Source of the DNA: Daphnia pulex
Taxonomy: Eukaryota; Arthropoda; Branchiopoda; Diplostraca; Daphniidae
Direction of reading: 5' to 3'
DNA length: 64,000 nucleotides
Assembly (NCBI RefSeq): GCF_021134715.1
Contig: NC_060021.1
Coordinates: 6,976,501-7,040,500 of the forward strand
In this document: one piece after another, positions 21,173 through 32,527 of the stretch
Layout: every line of letters begins with the position of its first letter
Position numbering within the stretch: the stretch's first letter is position 1
The notes under the pieces: generated by a model
Databases searched by the model: none
Told to the model about the DNA's origin: nothing
The model's input: the letters and a program-made list of their open reading frames with translations, nothing else
Made by a program: the position numbers and the translations under genes

Positions 21173-21930
21173 AACACCTGAACCTTTTCCCGCCTTCGGA
21201 AAGGAATGGAAAGTGGCTAGACTAGACAGAACGGGGCTTGGTTGCCAATTTTCTTTCTAAAACTCTTTACGCTTTATCGAGAATCGAGACAGAGCTCGAG
21301 ATTCGAATATTCGATTGTTATTTAACTTTTTTTTACATAATTCCTAATCAGAGGTTATTTTCATATTTTGTTAAAAATAAGCTCTTTATAAAGTTAACTT
21401 TGGGCTATTCCTATTGTTTTTACTTTATATCTATTCCTTCCAAATAAAAAAGAGCAAGAAAAGTTTGTTGTATCAAATGAAAGCGCAAATGAAAGCCTTT
21501 TCTTAAGAAAAATGAATGACGTTCTTTGTATGGAAAGCCGGGTTCCAAGCACAAAAATTTTTAGAAAAATATTGATCTAAAAATACATGTAATTATAGGT
21601 ACAAAGGCTAACATATAGTGTTAAATTTAAATAGACTATCTGACTATGTTACATTGTCAAAATTACCAACCCGTCGTCGATGATAGGGTACTTAAAGAAG
21701 ACCGTCTGTATGGAACAGTCATTAGTCATGTCAGTAATGTTGAAATTCGACACTGTTTTGAAATTTTTTTTTCTGACATAGAGATAGAGAGAACATATTA
21801 ATTTGTTAAACAGGTTTTTGGTGACTCCTATAACACCCAGAAAGAAGACTGCTGTGATTTACAAAATACACCTCTTTAAACTTGAAAGAACAATGAAAAC
21901 AGCAAAAAATCTTCTTTATATCTATTAGAT
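21173..21930. other. Intergenic between PET117 and SAS-6
   Basis: AT-rich. Promoter of SAS-6 on its right side and 3' end of PET117 at about 21900. No ORF with coding features. Confidence 0.5.
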
Positions 21931-21940
21931 TACTTCAAAA

Positions 21941-22253
21941 CTATGCTTTATTTCCATTTCCATCATCTGCAACTGATAATTGATTTTTCTTCAGCTCCTT
22001 GGACAGGTCGATTTGTTGCTGCAACATATACAAGTTTTCTGCTCTCCTTCGTTTTTGCCTCTCAATATCACGTATTACACCTTCGTGTAAACTTGTCCTA
22101 CGTGCATTTAAAAAAGGTTAAGCTTCTTAGTTTATAAATATATGAAATGTGCCATTGTTACCGATCAAGATTTTGCTTGTAGTGTACATAATAGACTATT
22201 CCGGCACTTACGATTACAGATGAAGCCAACGTTAGCTTAGCTACTAAACTCAT
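21941..22253 (-). CDS. PET117: PET117 cytochrome c oxidase assembly chaperone homologue
   Basis: Two exons, 22253-22162 and 22097-21941, give 82 residues, the usual size for PET117. The N-terminal hydrophobic segment (LTLASSVIVSAGIVYYVHY) anchors the protein in the inner mitochondrial membrane. The rest is a charged helix with LHEGVIRDIERQKRR and LYMLQQQIDLSKEL, matching the family pattern LREGVLRDLER...LEEQI. PET117 works with COX15/PET100 in heme a synthesis and complex IV assembly. The gene is head-to-head with RPS23, 416 nt between start codons. It is too short and spliced to show as a single long ORF, so recognition rests on the joined sequence. Confidence 0.88.
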
Positions 22254-22669
22254 ACTGATGAATTCAACAGTGCAAGAAAATCAAATAACAAACTTTCATG
22301 AGTTTTCTATTGGTCCTTGTTTGTTTTTGTAAAAAATTTTTGAACACTCAAAATTGCAAAAAGAAAGAGAAATAAAAAGTTCGTCTGCCATTAGAAAACT
22401 GCAAGGCTGCCACACTCATACATTCCAAACTATCTGAAAACCCCACTTTTATATTTATAAAATTAAACCAGTTGAATTTATACTAAATGATTTAAAATAA
22501 TAAAATTATTTTTATTTTCTTAAATGTTGTGAACTGAGACAATTAAGTAAGTGAAATAAAATGTCATAAAGAAATGAGACTATGTGGCAACAGCTTCGTT
22601 GTCAGGGCCGGAACAAGAAACGCTCAATTCTCTTTCATGTCAGCTATCCTCTAGAACTGACCAAGAATC
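22254..22669. promoter_or_regulatory. Shared divergent promoter region PET117 / RPS23
   Basis: Only 416 nt separate the two divergent start codons. Near the RPS23 side the sequence caattctctttcatgtcag offers a pyrimidine-rich TOP-like initiator, typical of ribosomal protein genes. No TATA box is evident close to either start. Confidence 0.5.
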
Positions 22670-23470
<801 letters not shown>

Positions 23471-23521
23471 ATCGCTGTGTATTTTTCATTTAATACATCA
23501 GTTGAAAGCGATTCCATTTGT

Positions 23522-25535
23522 TCATTGTTTATTCAACACTCTTATATCAGGGAAATTTGATCTTAGTTTTCCGAAAGTAGAGGGAGTAACTAAAACATCC
23601 AACGCCAAATATTGTGGATCTTTAGTATTGGAATACTTAACGACGGTAGCTTCCTTGTGTAACCAACTGGAAGTGAGAGTATTTAAGTTAAACTCTTGGT
23701 ATTAAATTTTAACAAATTACCTATATTCGGTTCCTCCGCTGAGCACCATAAGTCTAAGATACCGACGGTTAGTAATTTCTAGTACTTTGGTTTGAATTAA
23801 ATCCACCAACTCTTCCAAACCTATTTAAAAAAGTTAATAAGAAAACGTAACGAAATCGTAATTACAAATACGCATACCAGTTCCATCTTTAGCACTAATA
23901 TGCAAGTCGGAATAATCGTCTAACTTCTCTGAAGACATTTTGTCGATTTTGTTAGCCACCTGAATAACGGTTTTGGTTGAATCGATATTCAATTGTTCGA
24001 GTGTAACTTTCACAGTTGCAACTTGGTTTTCTACGTCGGGGTGGCTTATGTCTTGTAGATGCACTAACACATCCTATTTGATTTAAAAACAATGAAATAC
24101 GATCTCTTTAGAAATGGTGAAAAAAAAATACTAACTGCGTCAATAGCGTCACGAAGAGTTGAGTTGAAGGCAGCAATCAAATTTACTGGTATATTAGAAA
24201 TAAAGCCCACGGTGTCTACCAGCAACACGGTTAAATTGCACGGTAACTTCATACCATGAACGGTTACATCTAATGTAGCAAAAAGTGCATCCCGCGGCGT
24301 AATTTTTGAATCACCAGTTAAAGACTTTATCAAAGTTGTTTTCCCTAAGAAATAAAAGAAATATTTGGAATAGAAAACGAGAATAAACTGTAGCGTCACT
24401 GCAATCTCTGCAAGTTAATTACCACAATTAGTATACCCCACTATCGCGACCACCGGAAATTCCCTCTTCTTTCTTTCACATTTCAGAAGAGTTCGTTTCT
24501 TTGCCAATTTTTCCAGCTCTTTTTTTATTTTTATTTCTCTTCTATCAAGCAAATGAAGTTGTGAATCACAAAAAGATTCACCACTCCCTCCTTTGGAGCC
24601 TCTACTTGTATTTTCAACTGGCAAGTTATTTTTTGTTCCTTTTTGAAGACCTACTAAAGATGACCTACAGGATAGGAAGGTGAACACAAAAATATGTAAA
24701 AAATAAAAGATGTTTTAAAAACATTTGAAATAAACCTCAGATATGGAATTTCGGCAAAAGCCACTTGTAGTTTCGCTTCCCTTGTTCTGGCTCTATCTTT
24801 GAAGATTTGCAATACCACTGAATATCGATCAAAGACTGGAACTCCGAAAGCCATCATCAGCTCCCTGAAAAGTGGTGTTGGAAAAAATGGAGCAAAGGAT
24901 TTACGATACCAAATATGGTATTCTAAAGTTAGAATTATCCATACCTACGCTGAATACCCCGGAGAACGTTAGTACTAACAAAAACCGCGGATATATTGGG
25001 ATTGGCCACAATATTTTTCTGAAGACTTTCAAACTGTCCACTACCAAAAATAGTTTTCTTTTCAAGGGATTCTACTGGAACTTTTATTGCATCAACACCT
25101 ATTAAAATTTTTAACATATGGACATGAAGCATGTATCATTCTTTTTAATTTAAGCTTTACTGTACATTTCCAGTTTGGAAGAGAGTCAACAAGGGCTTTA
25201 GCTTCTTCAAGCATGAGGTCTGGAGTTGTTAGCAAATTTTTCTTGGGTCCCCATTTCACAAAAGGCTGTAGAATAGCTACTTGATGTCCAGCATCTGGAA
25301 GGAGATGCATTTTATGAACCAGTTCTTCATAGTCATGAACATCTTGGTTATCTTGCTCAGACACAAGTTCAAGTTGTAAATCATCTTCTGCAGATTTCCT
25401 ATTTCCTCTCACTGCACTCATAGATCTCCAGCACATTAAATAAATTTGGTTTTTCAATTTGACATGATTCTTCTGTAAACTACATTTTTTCACTTGATTT
25501 ACTACACTTGCCAGTCTAATCAGATTTATCATCAT
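23522..25535 (-). CDS. GTPBP6: Mitochondrial HflX-type GTPase GTPBP6
   Basis: Nine exons (minus): 25535-25166, 25098-24945, 24864-24736, 24664-24423, 24344-24136, 24073-23878, 23820-23721, 23666-23522 (first exon counted once; eight introns minus one unresolved small uncertainty in donor choice), about 514 residues, close to the human length. HflX N-terminal domain: DRYSVVLQIFKDRARTREAKL. Coiled linker with GSKGG. G domain: P-loop GYTNCGKTTL, switch FATLDVTVHG, DTVGFI, and NKID as G4. Family knowledge: GTPBP6 splits and recycles mitochondrial ribosomes and aids late large-subunit assembly. The basic N-terminus (INLIRLASVVNQVKK) fits a mitochondrial presequence. The first ATG overlaps the end of TMEM141; a later Met (about 25436, MCWRSM) is an alternative start but would lose the presequence. 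Confidence 0.92.
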
Positions 25536-25967
25536 TTTCAGTGAAAAATGTGTGCTTGTCTTCAGCAGCTAACCAAGCAGCTTGACACGATTTAGCTCTT
25601 ACTGAGGTAACCTGAAAGCCAACCACAACAGCTACAAAACTTGAAACCAATATATTTCCACTAAAGGCGTAGGGCAGCTTCTTTTTCAGAAGATATTGTG
25701 CACAGAATGCTGTGGAAAATCCTAAAAGTTATTAGAATACGGTGTTATAGTTAGAAAGCGTAATGTATGCTACTTTGACTTATGAATTACCCAGTATCGA
25801 AGATGAAAGACCAGTGAGTAAAGCTCGGGACATACACTCTGTAACGATAAATATCTTTGTAATGAAATACAAAAAAAAAGAAACGCTTTTTATAAATTAC
25901 CTGTGTATGAACCAAATGCAGGATAGATTTGATTATAACGTGACTTAAGTTCATTAATGTTGTTCAT
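25516..25967 (-). CDS. TMEM141: TMEM141 homologue, small two-helix membrane protein
   Basis: Three exons, 25967-25901, 25838-25791 and 25721-25516, give 106 residues against 108 in human. Family landmarks: AFGSYTECMSRA near the N-terminus, two hydrophobic segments (ALLTGLSSSILGFSTAF and NILVSSFVAVVVGF) separated by QYLLKKKLPY, then VTSVRAKSCQAAWL. Function is not established in any animal. Its last seven codons overlap the first codons of GTPBP6 on the same strand in another frame (25516-25535), so the two genes either share a transcript or GTPBP6 initiates inside the last TMEM141 exon. Confidence 0.82.
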
Positions 25968-26598
25968 TTCAGGGACAACTTTTGTTTTTTAAAATGTTTT
26001 TATTCTCTCAGACGACAGATCAGTCTTCTCCAGCGTTGTCAAAACTGACATCAGCTGGTTGCAAATGCAAACTTCTCGCTCGCTCCCAACCCCTTCTTTT
26101 CCATACAGCACGCATCACGCATTAGCGGCTTATGGCAAAAGAAAAATTATAGCAGTTAGTACTAATTTATATTACATGGTTACAATTCAGCAGTAAAATC
26201 AAAGTAAACATTTCCCCCCTGCTTATAAGAGATCATAAAGTTGGGAATTAAGGAAACATTTTTAATCAGAAATATACAGTACACTGTAGTGCATACTATA
26301 TCTGTCTTTAAACATATCCCAATGTAGTAATGTGCTTTCCACTAATATATTTTACATATTGAAATGAATTTTTTTGGCGCACTGCCGGCACAGCAACGAA
26401 CAACACAATACACCAACTTCCCTAAAAAAAATTGATAATAGTTGGAAACAATGTATTTCCTCATTTTTAAGGCAGTTTTGATAATTTGATATGAGGAGCA
26501 TGTTGTGTATTACTTACATGACCACAATCAGGAAATCTACACATATTTTGTTGTGTTCAATTACAGTTCATCTATCAATGTTCAGCTATTTTCATCCT
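25968..26598. other. Intergenic between COX6B and TMEM141
   Basis: Holds the 3' UTR of COX6B and the promoter of TMEM141. AT-rich, no ORF with coding features. Confidence 0.5.
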
Positions 26599-26899
26599 TT
26601 AAATTTTCTTGGGGAAAGTCCCTGCTTCACGCTGAGAATCCCATTTTTCTATCCAAGAATTGGGGCAAACAGATTTATACACCTTCTGAAAGTACTCGCA
26701 AGGGGCAAAATCTTCACCCTTGATCTTTTGACAGCGATGGAAATCAACATAGCTTTGCCAGCAGTATCTAAATGATTTACATATAATTAGATTACAAGCT
26801 AAATGGTATGATAAGATATTGATACCTGGTCTGATTCTGGTTGGGGAATCGAGGGTCAACTGGGGCCGTAACGAGCTCTTCAGTAACGATAGCCGACAT
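26599..26899 (-). CDS. COX6B1: Cytochrome c oxidase subunit 6B
   Basis: Two exons, 26899-26826 and 26767-26599, give 80 residues. It has the characteristic [23 protein letters not shown] and the twin CX9C / CX10C cysteine pairs ([11 protein letters not shown] and CEYFQKVYKSVC), then SWIEKWD and a GTFPKKI terminus. The subunit sits on the intermembrane-space face of complex IV and bridges the dimer; the disulfides are formed by the MIA40 pathway, so no presequence is expected. The gene is head-to-head with WIPI2 (561 nt between ATGs). Confidence 0.96.
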
Positions 26900-27460
26900 T
26901 TTAGTGACGAAACTGGTTAATGAATCTAGATTTGAATAATCGAAAGGGGTTAACATAGAGAAACTATGCAGTTTTCAAAGAAGTTTCGGCACCAACAAGA
27001 CTACGAAAAGCTTCGAAAAAACCTTTTTTTATTCCAAAACTCTTTATGGTGCAGAACATATAGAATCCACAATACACATGTAAACTTTGAATCAATAAAA
27101 TTGGAAAACAAAATCTGCCTCCATTACCTGATGGCTGATACACGTAGACCACCAATCTAAAGCTCAATGCCGATCAGTAAAGCAAGTAAAGATGGTGGCT
27201 GGTTAGCGGCAATCTTGAAAAAGACATCTGGCGGTGAGAATATAAAACACATTGTTACGATGTTGACAATATTTTGTCGAAATCAGCTGCGTAGAAATTT
27301 GGAAAACAAAGAAAACGTCGAGGAAGGAACCAGTTGGACCTAAGTGTTTCGCAAACTGGGTTTCGTCTTTCTTTTCCTTCCCTTCAAATAGTCTCACGCT
27401 AAACATTTTCAGGAACACATATCGAGCTTTTTTTTCTACAGAATTCTATTAATTTAACGG
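26900..27460. promoter_or_regulatory. Divergent promoter region COX6B / WIPI2
   Basis: 561 nt between the divergent ATGs. It probably contains a 5' UTR intron for one or both genes. The sequence aaagatggtggct near 27187 (AAGATGGYG) resembles a YY1/Pho-type element, common downstream of TATA-less housekeeping starts. No TATA box seen. Confidence 0.45.
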
Positions 27461-29774
27461 ATGAGTCAAATCCGACAAGAAAATGACTCCGGAACAGGAG
27501 GTTTTTTCGTCAACTTTAATCAAGATTCCACGTAAATAAATCCAAGTTGTGGCTGATATACAATAATTTAATTTGTTGTTATTAGGTCATTGGCTGTGGG
27601 AACAAAAGTCTGTTACAGGCTATTCTCCCTATCTTCTGTTGATCGTTTAGACCTTATTTATGAAAGCACCAGCGAGTTAGATGAAGATGCATGTCTTGTT
27701 GAAAGACTATTTTCTAGCAGTCTTGTTGCAGTAGTCAGCTTATCCTCTCCACGGAAACTGAAGGTTTGCCACTTCAAAAAAGGAACAGAGATCTGCAATT
27801 ACTCATATTCCAATACTATTTTGGCTGTAAAACTCAATCGAGCTGTAAGATTTATTAATTTTATTTGCAAATATTCTTACTCTAAAAAATTTTTATTGTA
27901 TCAATTTTAAAGAGACTTGTAGTATGTTTAGAAGAATCACTCTACATACATAACATAAGGGATATGAAAGTGTTACACACCATTCGTGACACTCCTTCAA
28001 ACCCCCAAGGTTTGTGTGCTTTATCCCCCAACTCCAATGAGCATTGCTACCTAGCCTATCCTGGATCTGCAACTATTGGAGAAGTTCAAATTTTTGATGC
28101 CTATAACTTGGTAAAGTAAAAATATCAATTTCATTATTTCATCATTTTTAATTTGGTAAATCATTACAGCAAGCCAAGACAATGATTCCAGCTCATGATT
28201 CTCCATTGGCTGCAATTGCGTTTAGCATTACTGGAACGTTGATTGCCACTGCCTCGGAAAAAGGGACTGTAATACGGATCTTTAGGGTTGATGATGGCGC
28301 TCGTCTTCATGAATTTAGGAGAGGAGTGAAACGCTGTGCCACTATCTACAGTTTGGCTTTTAGCGCTGATTCGCAATACCTAGCTGCCTCATCAAATACC
28401 GAAACGGTTCACATCTTTAAATTAGAAGATCCGTAAGTTATTGTCGTATTTTACTGTTCGGAGTATTTCGCTTTGACCTTTGTCACAATGTTAACGTTTT
28501 ACCATTCGACGTTTTTAATGTAAACAACAGTCAACGTCCTGGATCTTCTAGTGAAGAGCCCCAAGGGTGGATGGGTTACCTTTCTAAGGCAGTGTCGGTA
28601 TCTGCAAGCTACCTACCAACTCAGGTGGCTGATGTTTTCAGTCAAGGTAGAGCCTTTGCTACAGTCCACCTCCCATTCCAAGGCATTCGAAATGTCTGTT
28701 CCCTCGCAACGTAAGTACTGTAAGCTTTTTTAACATATCAAATGATACAAATCTTTTTTTTCTAATTCAGGATTCAAAAAGTCATGCGTTTGTTGATTGC
28801 TTCAGCGGAAGGCTACGTTTATGTGTATGAAGTAAACCCTGTCGAAGGAGGTGATTGCACATTGCTGAAACAACACAGGTAACAAGAAAAAAACAATTTC
28901 CACATTATTGCGTCTTGAGTTAACTAATTGCTATTTTTTAGATTGGACGGATTAATTGAAAACGGGACCGAAAATTCTCATTCTGACGGTTACAGCGGAG
29001 CCCATGGAAAAGCAAAACTGGATGCAGCAGGTGATTAACAAATAGGGAAAAAAATCACTCTGATTTCGGGTGGTGGCATCAGTAGACGAAGCTATTTTTG
29101 TGAATTCCCTATCGATTCCTTTATTTTACAAATAAGAACCAATATCAAACGGAATGTCTTTTTTATGTTGATGCGTTAATTAATACGCCGCCGCGTGGTA
29201 ATATGCAGGTAGCTACGCGCTCATTGTCAGGGGACGACCATTCTCTCAGATGACAGGTATCCTATCCCGATTCAAAGAACAGTTTAAACAAAAGATTACT
29301 TTCGACTTTGCTTAATTTTTTCTCTACACTTCTTTTTGTTTACTGATTTCTCACTGTTCCGTGGCGGGCTTTCGTAGCTGATTGCCTACCAGGTTGGGGC
29401 TCATCGTTTCTCCCTTTATTGGTCCACTGTTTACACTCCCTTATCTCTGGTTACTCCTGCTTTGCATGTGATTTTTAGCTAAATAACTGTTGTGGAAAAA
29501 AAAAACGGGCGAAATTTATTTCGGCTCTTGTGACAAGCTTTTAAGGGTGTGCATGTATTTGAATACCTTTATTTTTTAAATTTTTTGTTATTCTATCTAG
29601 TCTTTTCCACAGCACCCTAAAATACACCAAGATATTAACTGAATAACGCTTGAAAATTTCGCAGATTCTGAAAAGTTCCACGATATGGAGCGCGCCACGG
29701 AAACTCCACCAGCTAATCCTCTTCGCTTGGATGACGAAGGAGAATTTCCGCCCATGACTCAAAAACTGGATTGA
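27461..29774 (+). CDS. WIPI2: WIPI2 / Atg18-family PROPPIN (autophagy)
   Basis: Exons 27461-27531, 27586-27844, 27913-28110, 28170-28432, 28531-28710, 28771-28878, 28942-29030, optional 29209-29256, and 29665-29774. A seven-bladed WD40 propeller with [53 protein letters not shown] [18 protein letters not shown], and the FRRG motif ([11 protein letters not shown]) that binds PI3P and PI(3,5)P2. The C-terminal exon ends [13 protein letters not shown], the conserved WIPI2 tail. Known role: recruits the ATG16L1 complex to phagophores. Translating through the donor at 29031 would stop at once (GGT GAT TAA), giving a truncated form, so the last two exons depend on splicing. A 48-nt cassette exon keeps frame whether used or not. 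Confidence 0.94.
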
Positions 29775-31400
29775 GTTTCTACTTTGTTCCACATACTTTA
29801 ACTAGGATCATTTTGTACCTTCTTTCGGAAATGTGTCACAATGTTGAACTTCACTTCTTCTCCCAAGATGGTACCTTTGAAATGTAGACACATTTGATTT
29901 TCTCTCTCTTTCTTCAAGTATTGGGTTAAAACCTTGCTTCTTCATTAGTTTAGATTTACTCCCTGTCGTCTCGTTTAATAATCGAGAATAAGATTTATTA
30001 CTTTTTTTGTTCTACTGATGTCAGTGTGTAAATACATTTGGTCGATAAATACTGTTACGCTTTAGCATTGTTGTCTTAGTATTACAAACAAGATTCAAAG
30101 TCGCAAACTCCCTTGTGTGTTATGATAAGGAAAAACTAATAGGGTAAAAACTCCCAGGCTCGGTTCATCCGTAGACCATGAGCATGCAAGCAGGAAAACT
30201 CATCGACGTCGGAAGGGTAATATGATATTTCTTAACAAACCTATTTTGTATGTAGGCTTTTGGACCAAGCCATTCTGTGATCTATAAAAATTTGTGTACA
30301 TGTATTTTGCAACCTGAATGTAGAGAAAGCACAAAATTGTTGGTTTATTTAGTTAATTGCCGCGAATCAGCTGAATTTAATTATTTTAGGAATACGTCAA
30401 ATTGTAAAATATAATTAAAAGACAAAATTTCGTACTCGTTACGACATTCACCAAGTTTCCTTTTATTTTGGTTCGAAAGCGCTATTACTTATTGCGCAAT
30501 AAAAGTTGACCGACTGGAGTAATATTAAGTTCCAATCTTTCAGTATATATCAGGGATGAAAGGGCGTATTTTAATGGCGTATTGTTAGTTTTTTACTATG
30601 ATATAATGCCCCGTGAACCTTCAAACACAATTTGTGAACACATTGAGGGTTCACGACGGGTGAGTCACGAACTCACGATAAAGCGGTTCGTTTTGTTTCA
30701 ACGAGAAAAGTTCTTAGCCCGAGGAAAAAGCGCTGATTATCTGTTACCCAATTTTCCATATACTTCATAAAATGTGAAAATAGTAAGCTATCTCGAGGAT
30801 AGTGTGCGTGATGCTCGATAGCGATATGGTCTCTTCTAGTGTCGATTATCTGGTTAAAGAATTACAACATATACCCGCAAATAATACAGTTGAATGAGTA
30901 AGCATCCTTTTCTTCCATATTTGGTAATGATGCATATCAGTGACTCAGTGCTCTGCTCTCCTTCTTTTTAATACAGTTATATAACTGTATCAATTTCCAA
31001 GAAGAGGCGATTTAGTGATACTTCATGACTTCATGAATAATAAAGTAATCGCTCCCGGTGAAGCTGTATCTTTTTTTTTATCGTTGAAGATGAAAATATG
31101 GATAGGTCTGAGACCGTTAATAAGCAATTATAATTTTTAATGCGCTTCCGGCTACAATTCTGAATGTTAAGTTAAGGCTTGTTTTGCTATAAGCAAATTA
31201 GTTGGAAAACTGCCATCTACTGGTTTAGGCATCAACGGTCTGATCTCATCCGGGTGCAATATACATGGTGGCTGTAAACAAATGTCTTCGTGTCAACAAT
31301 TCTCTCCGTTTCATTGAACGTTTTTTTGTGTTTCACAAGAAAAAAATCGTTGTAGGATGTAAGCGTATCCAAGATCGTACCCAGGAGTAAGATTTTGGAA
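29775..31400. other. Intergenic between WIPI2 and Trio
   Basis: 3' UTR of WIPI2 followed by AT-rich sequence and the Trio promoter. It holds two adjacent hairpin-capable repeats (gtgaacc-type arms at 30613-30624 / 30643-30654, then gtgagt / actcac close by) and a perfect 20-bp palindrome at 30971-30990. The ORF 30582-30770 shows no coding features. Confidence 0.5.
30971..30990. repeat. Perfect 20-bp palindrome
   Basis: atacagttatataactgtat reads the same on both strands. It lies about 410 bp upstream of the Trio start codon. It may be a chance AT-rich palindrome or a dimeric factor site. Confidence 0.5.
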
Positions 31401-32527
31401 ATGGCAGAGACTTTTAGTGACAATTCAAGTGATTCAGCAGCAGAAATTTCGAATACGGCTACCGTTGGTTTCAAACCACAATCAGGTTGGTATTACCCTT
31501 CATCTTCTAGTGTTTGTGTAAAAGCTCGTTATTTCAAACGTTTCTTCTCGTTTTTTCTTGCTGTGTGTATCCTAATTGATATAATCAATCTCTAGTTGTT
31601 TTACTTTTCCCAAAATTTCTATCTGTTATACAAATTTGGTTTCTCAACAGGTCTGCAACGACTAGATATTATTGGTGCTTCTCCTAGAGCACTAGACGTT
31701 GTCAATCTTTTAGATTCCCATGTTGTTTTATTACCTGGAGGTAGAGACCCAAATGGTCACCCGCTCGTCACATTTCCTAACATAGGGAGTTTAAGGGAAA
31801 AGGTTGGAAGAGAAGATTACAAGAAGGTTCTACATTATTTGGCTTCTATTACCAGGTTGGTGAATCATATTTTTTTCAGAAATGTAGTACAAACAAATAA
31901 TTTCTTTTCTTCTGTCAAGTCCGGAATGCCAAGAAGTTGGTTTTACTGTCATTATTGACACTAGAGGCTCTTCTTACAATGCAATTAAACCAATATTAAA
32001 AACATTAGAGGAAGGGAAAATCCCTAATTTAAAAATCAATCATGTTTACCTTACAAAGCCAGATACATTTTGGCAGAAACAGAGGACTTTGCTGGCCAAA
32101 GGAAAATATCGTTTTGAGGTTTGCATTAGAAAACTGGCATATGAACCAAAGGCTAATTCTTTAATTTTTTCTACATCTAGACTGAAATGCTAAGTCTCGA
32201 AGGATTGGCAAAAATAGTTGATTTAAGCCAGTTGCCATCTGATCTAAATGGAAATTTGCAATATAATCATCAATCATGGTTGGAAATGCGTTTGGCTGTG
32301 GAAGACTGCTTGTCCAAAGCTAATGATTTACTAGATTCATATGAGGATGTGAAAGATCAAATGGAGGATTTGGTTACTTGGCTAGAAGATTGGAAATATG
32401 GAGGCCACGAAAATCATGGCGTAGAATATCTTAAAGACAATCTGCAAAGACACACTGAAATCCGTAAAAGGATTCGGAATGAAACCGTAGAGCAATTGCA
32501 AGGTTTAGTACACAATGTCCTCCAAAG
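31401..32527 (+). other. Trio: Trio block 1: N-terminus and SEC14-like domain
   Basis: Exons 31401-31485, 31651-31855, 31920-32118, 32181-32527. The first encodes [17 protein letters not shown]. The SEC14/CRAL-TRIO-like fold follows: [54 protein letters not shown] and [17 protein letters not shown]. The helix [20 protein letters not shown] then opens the spectrin array. Phases match at every junction. Confidence 0.92.
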
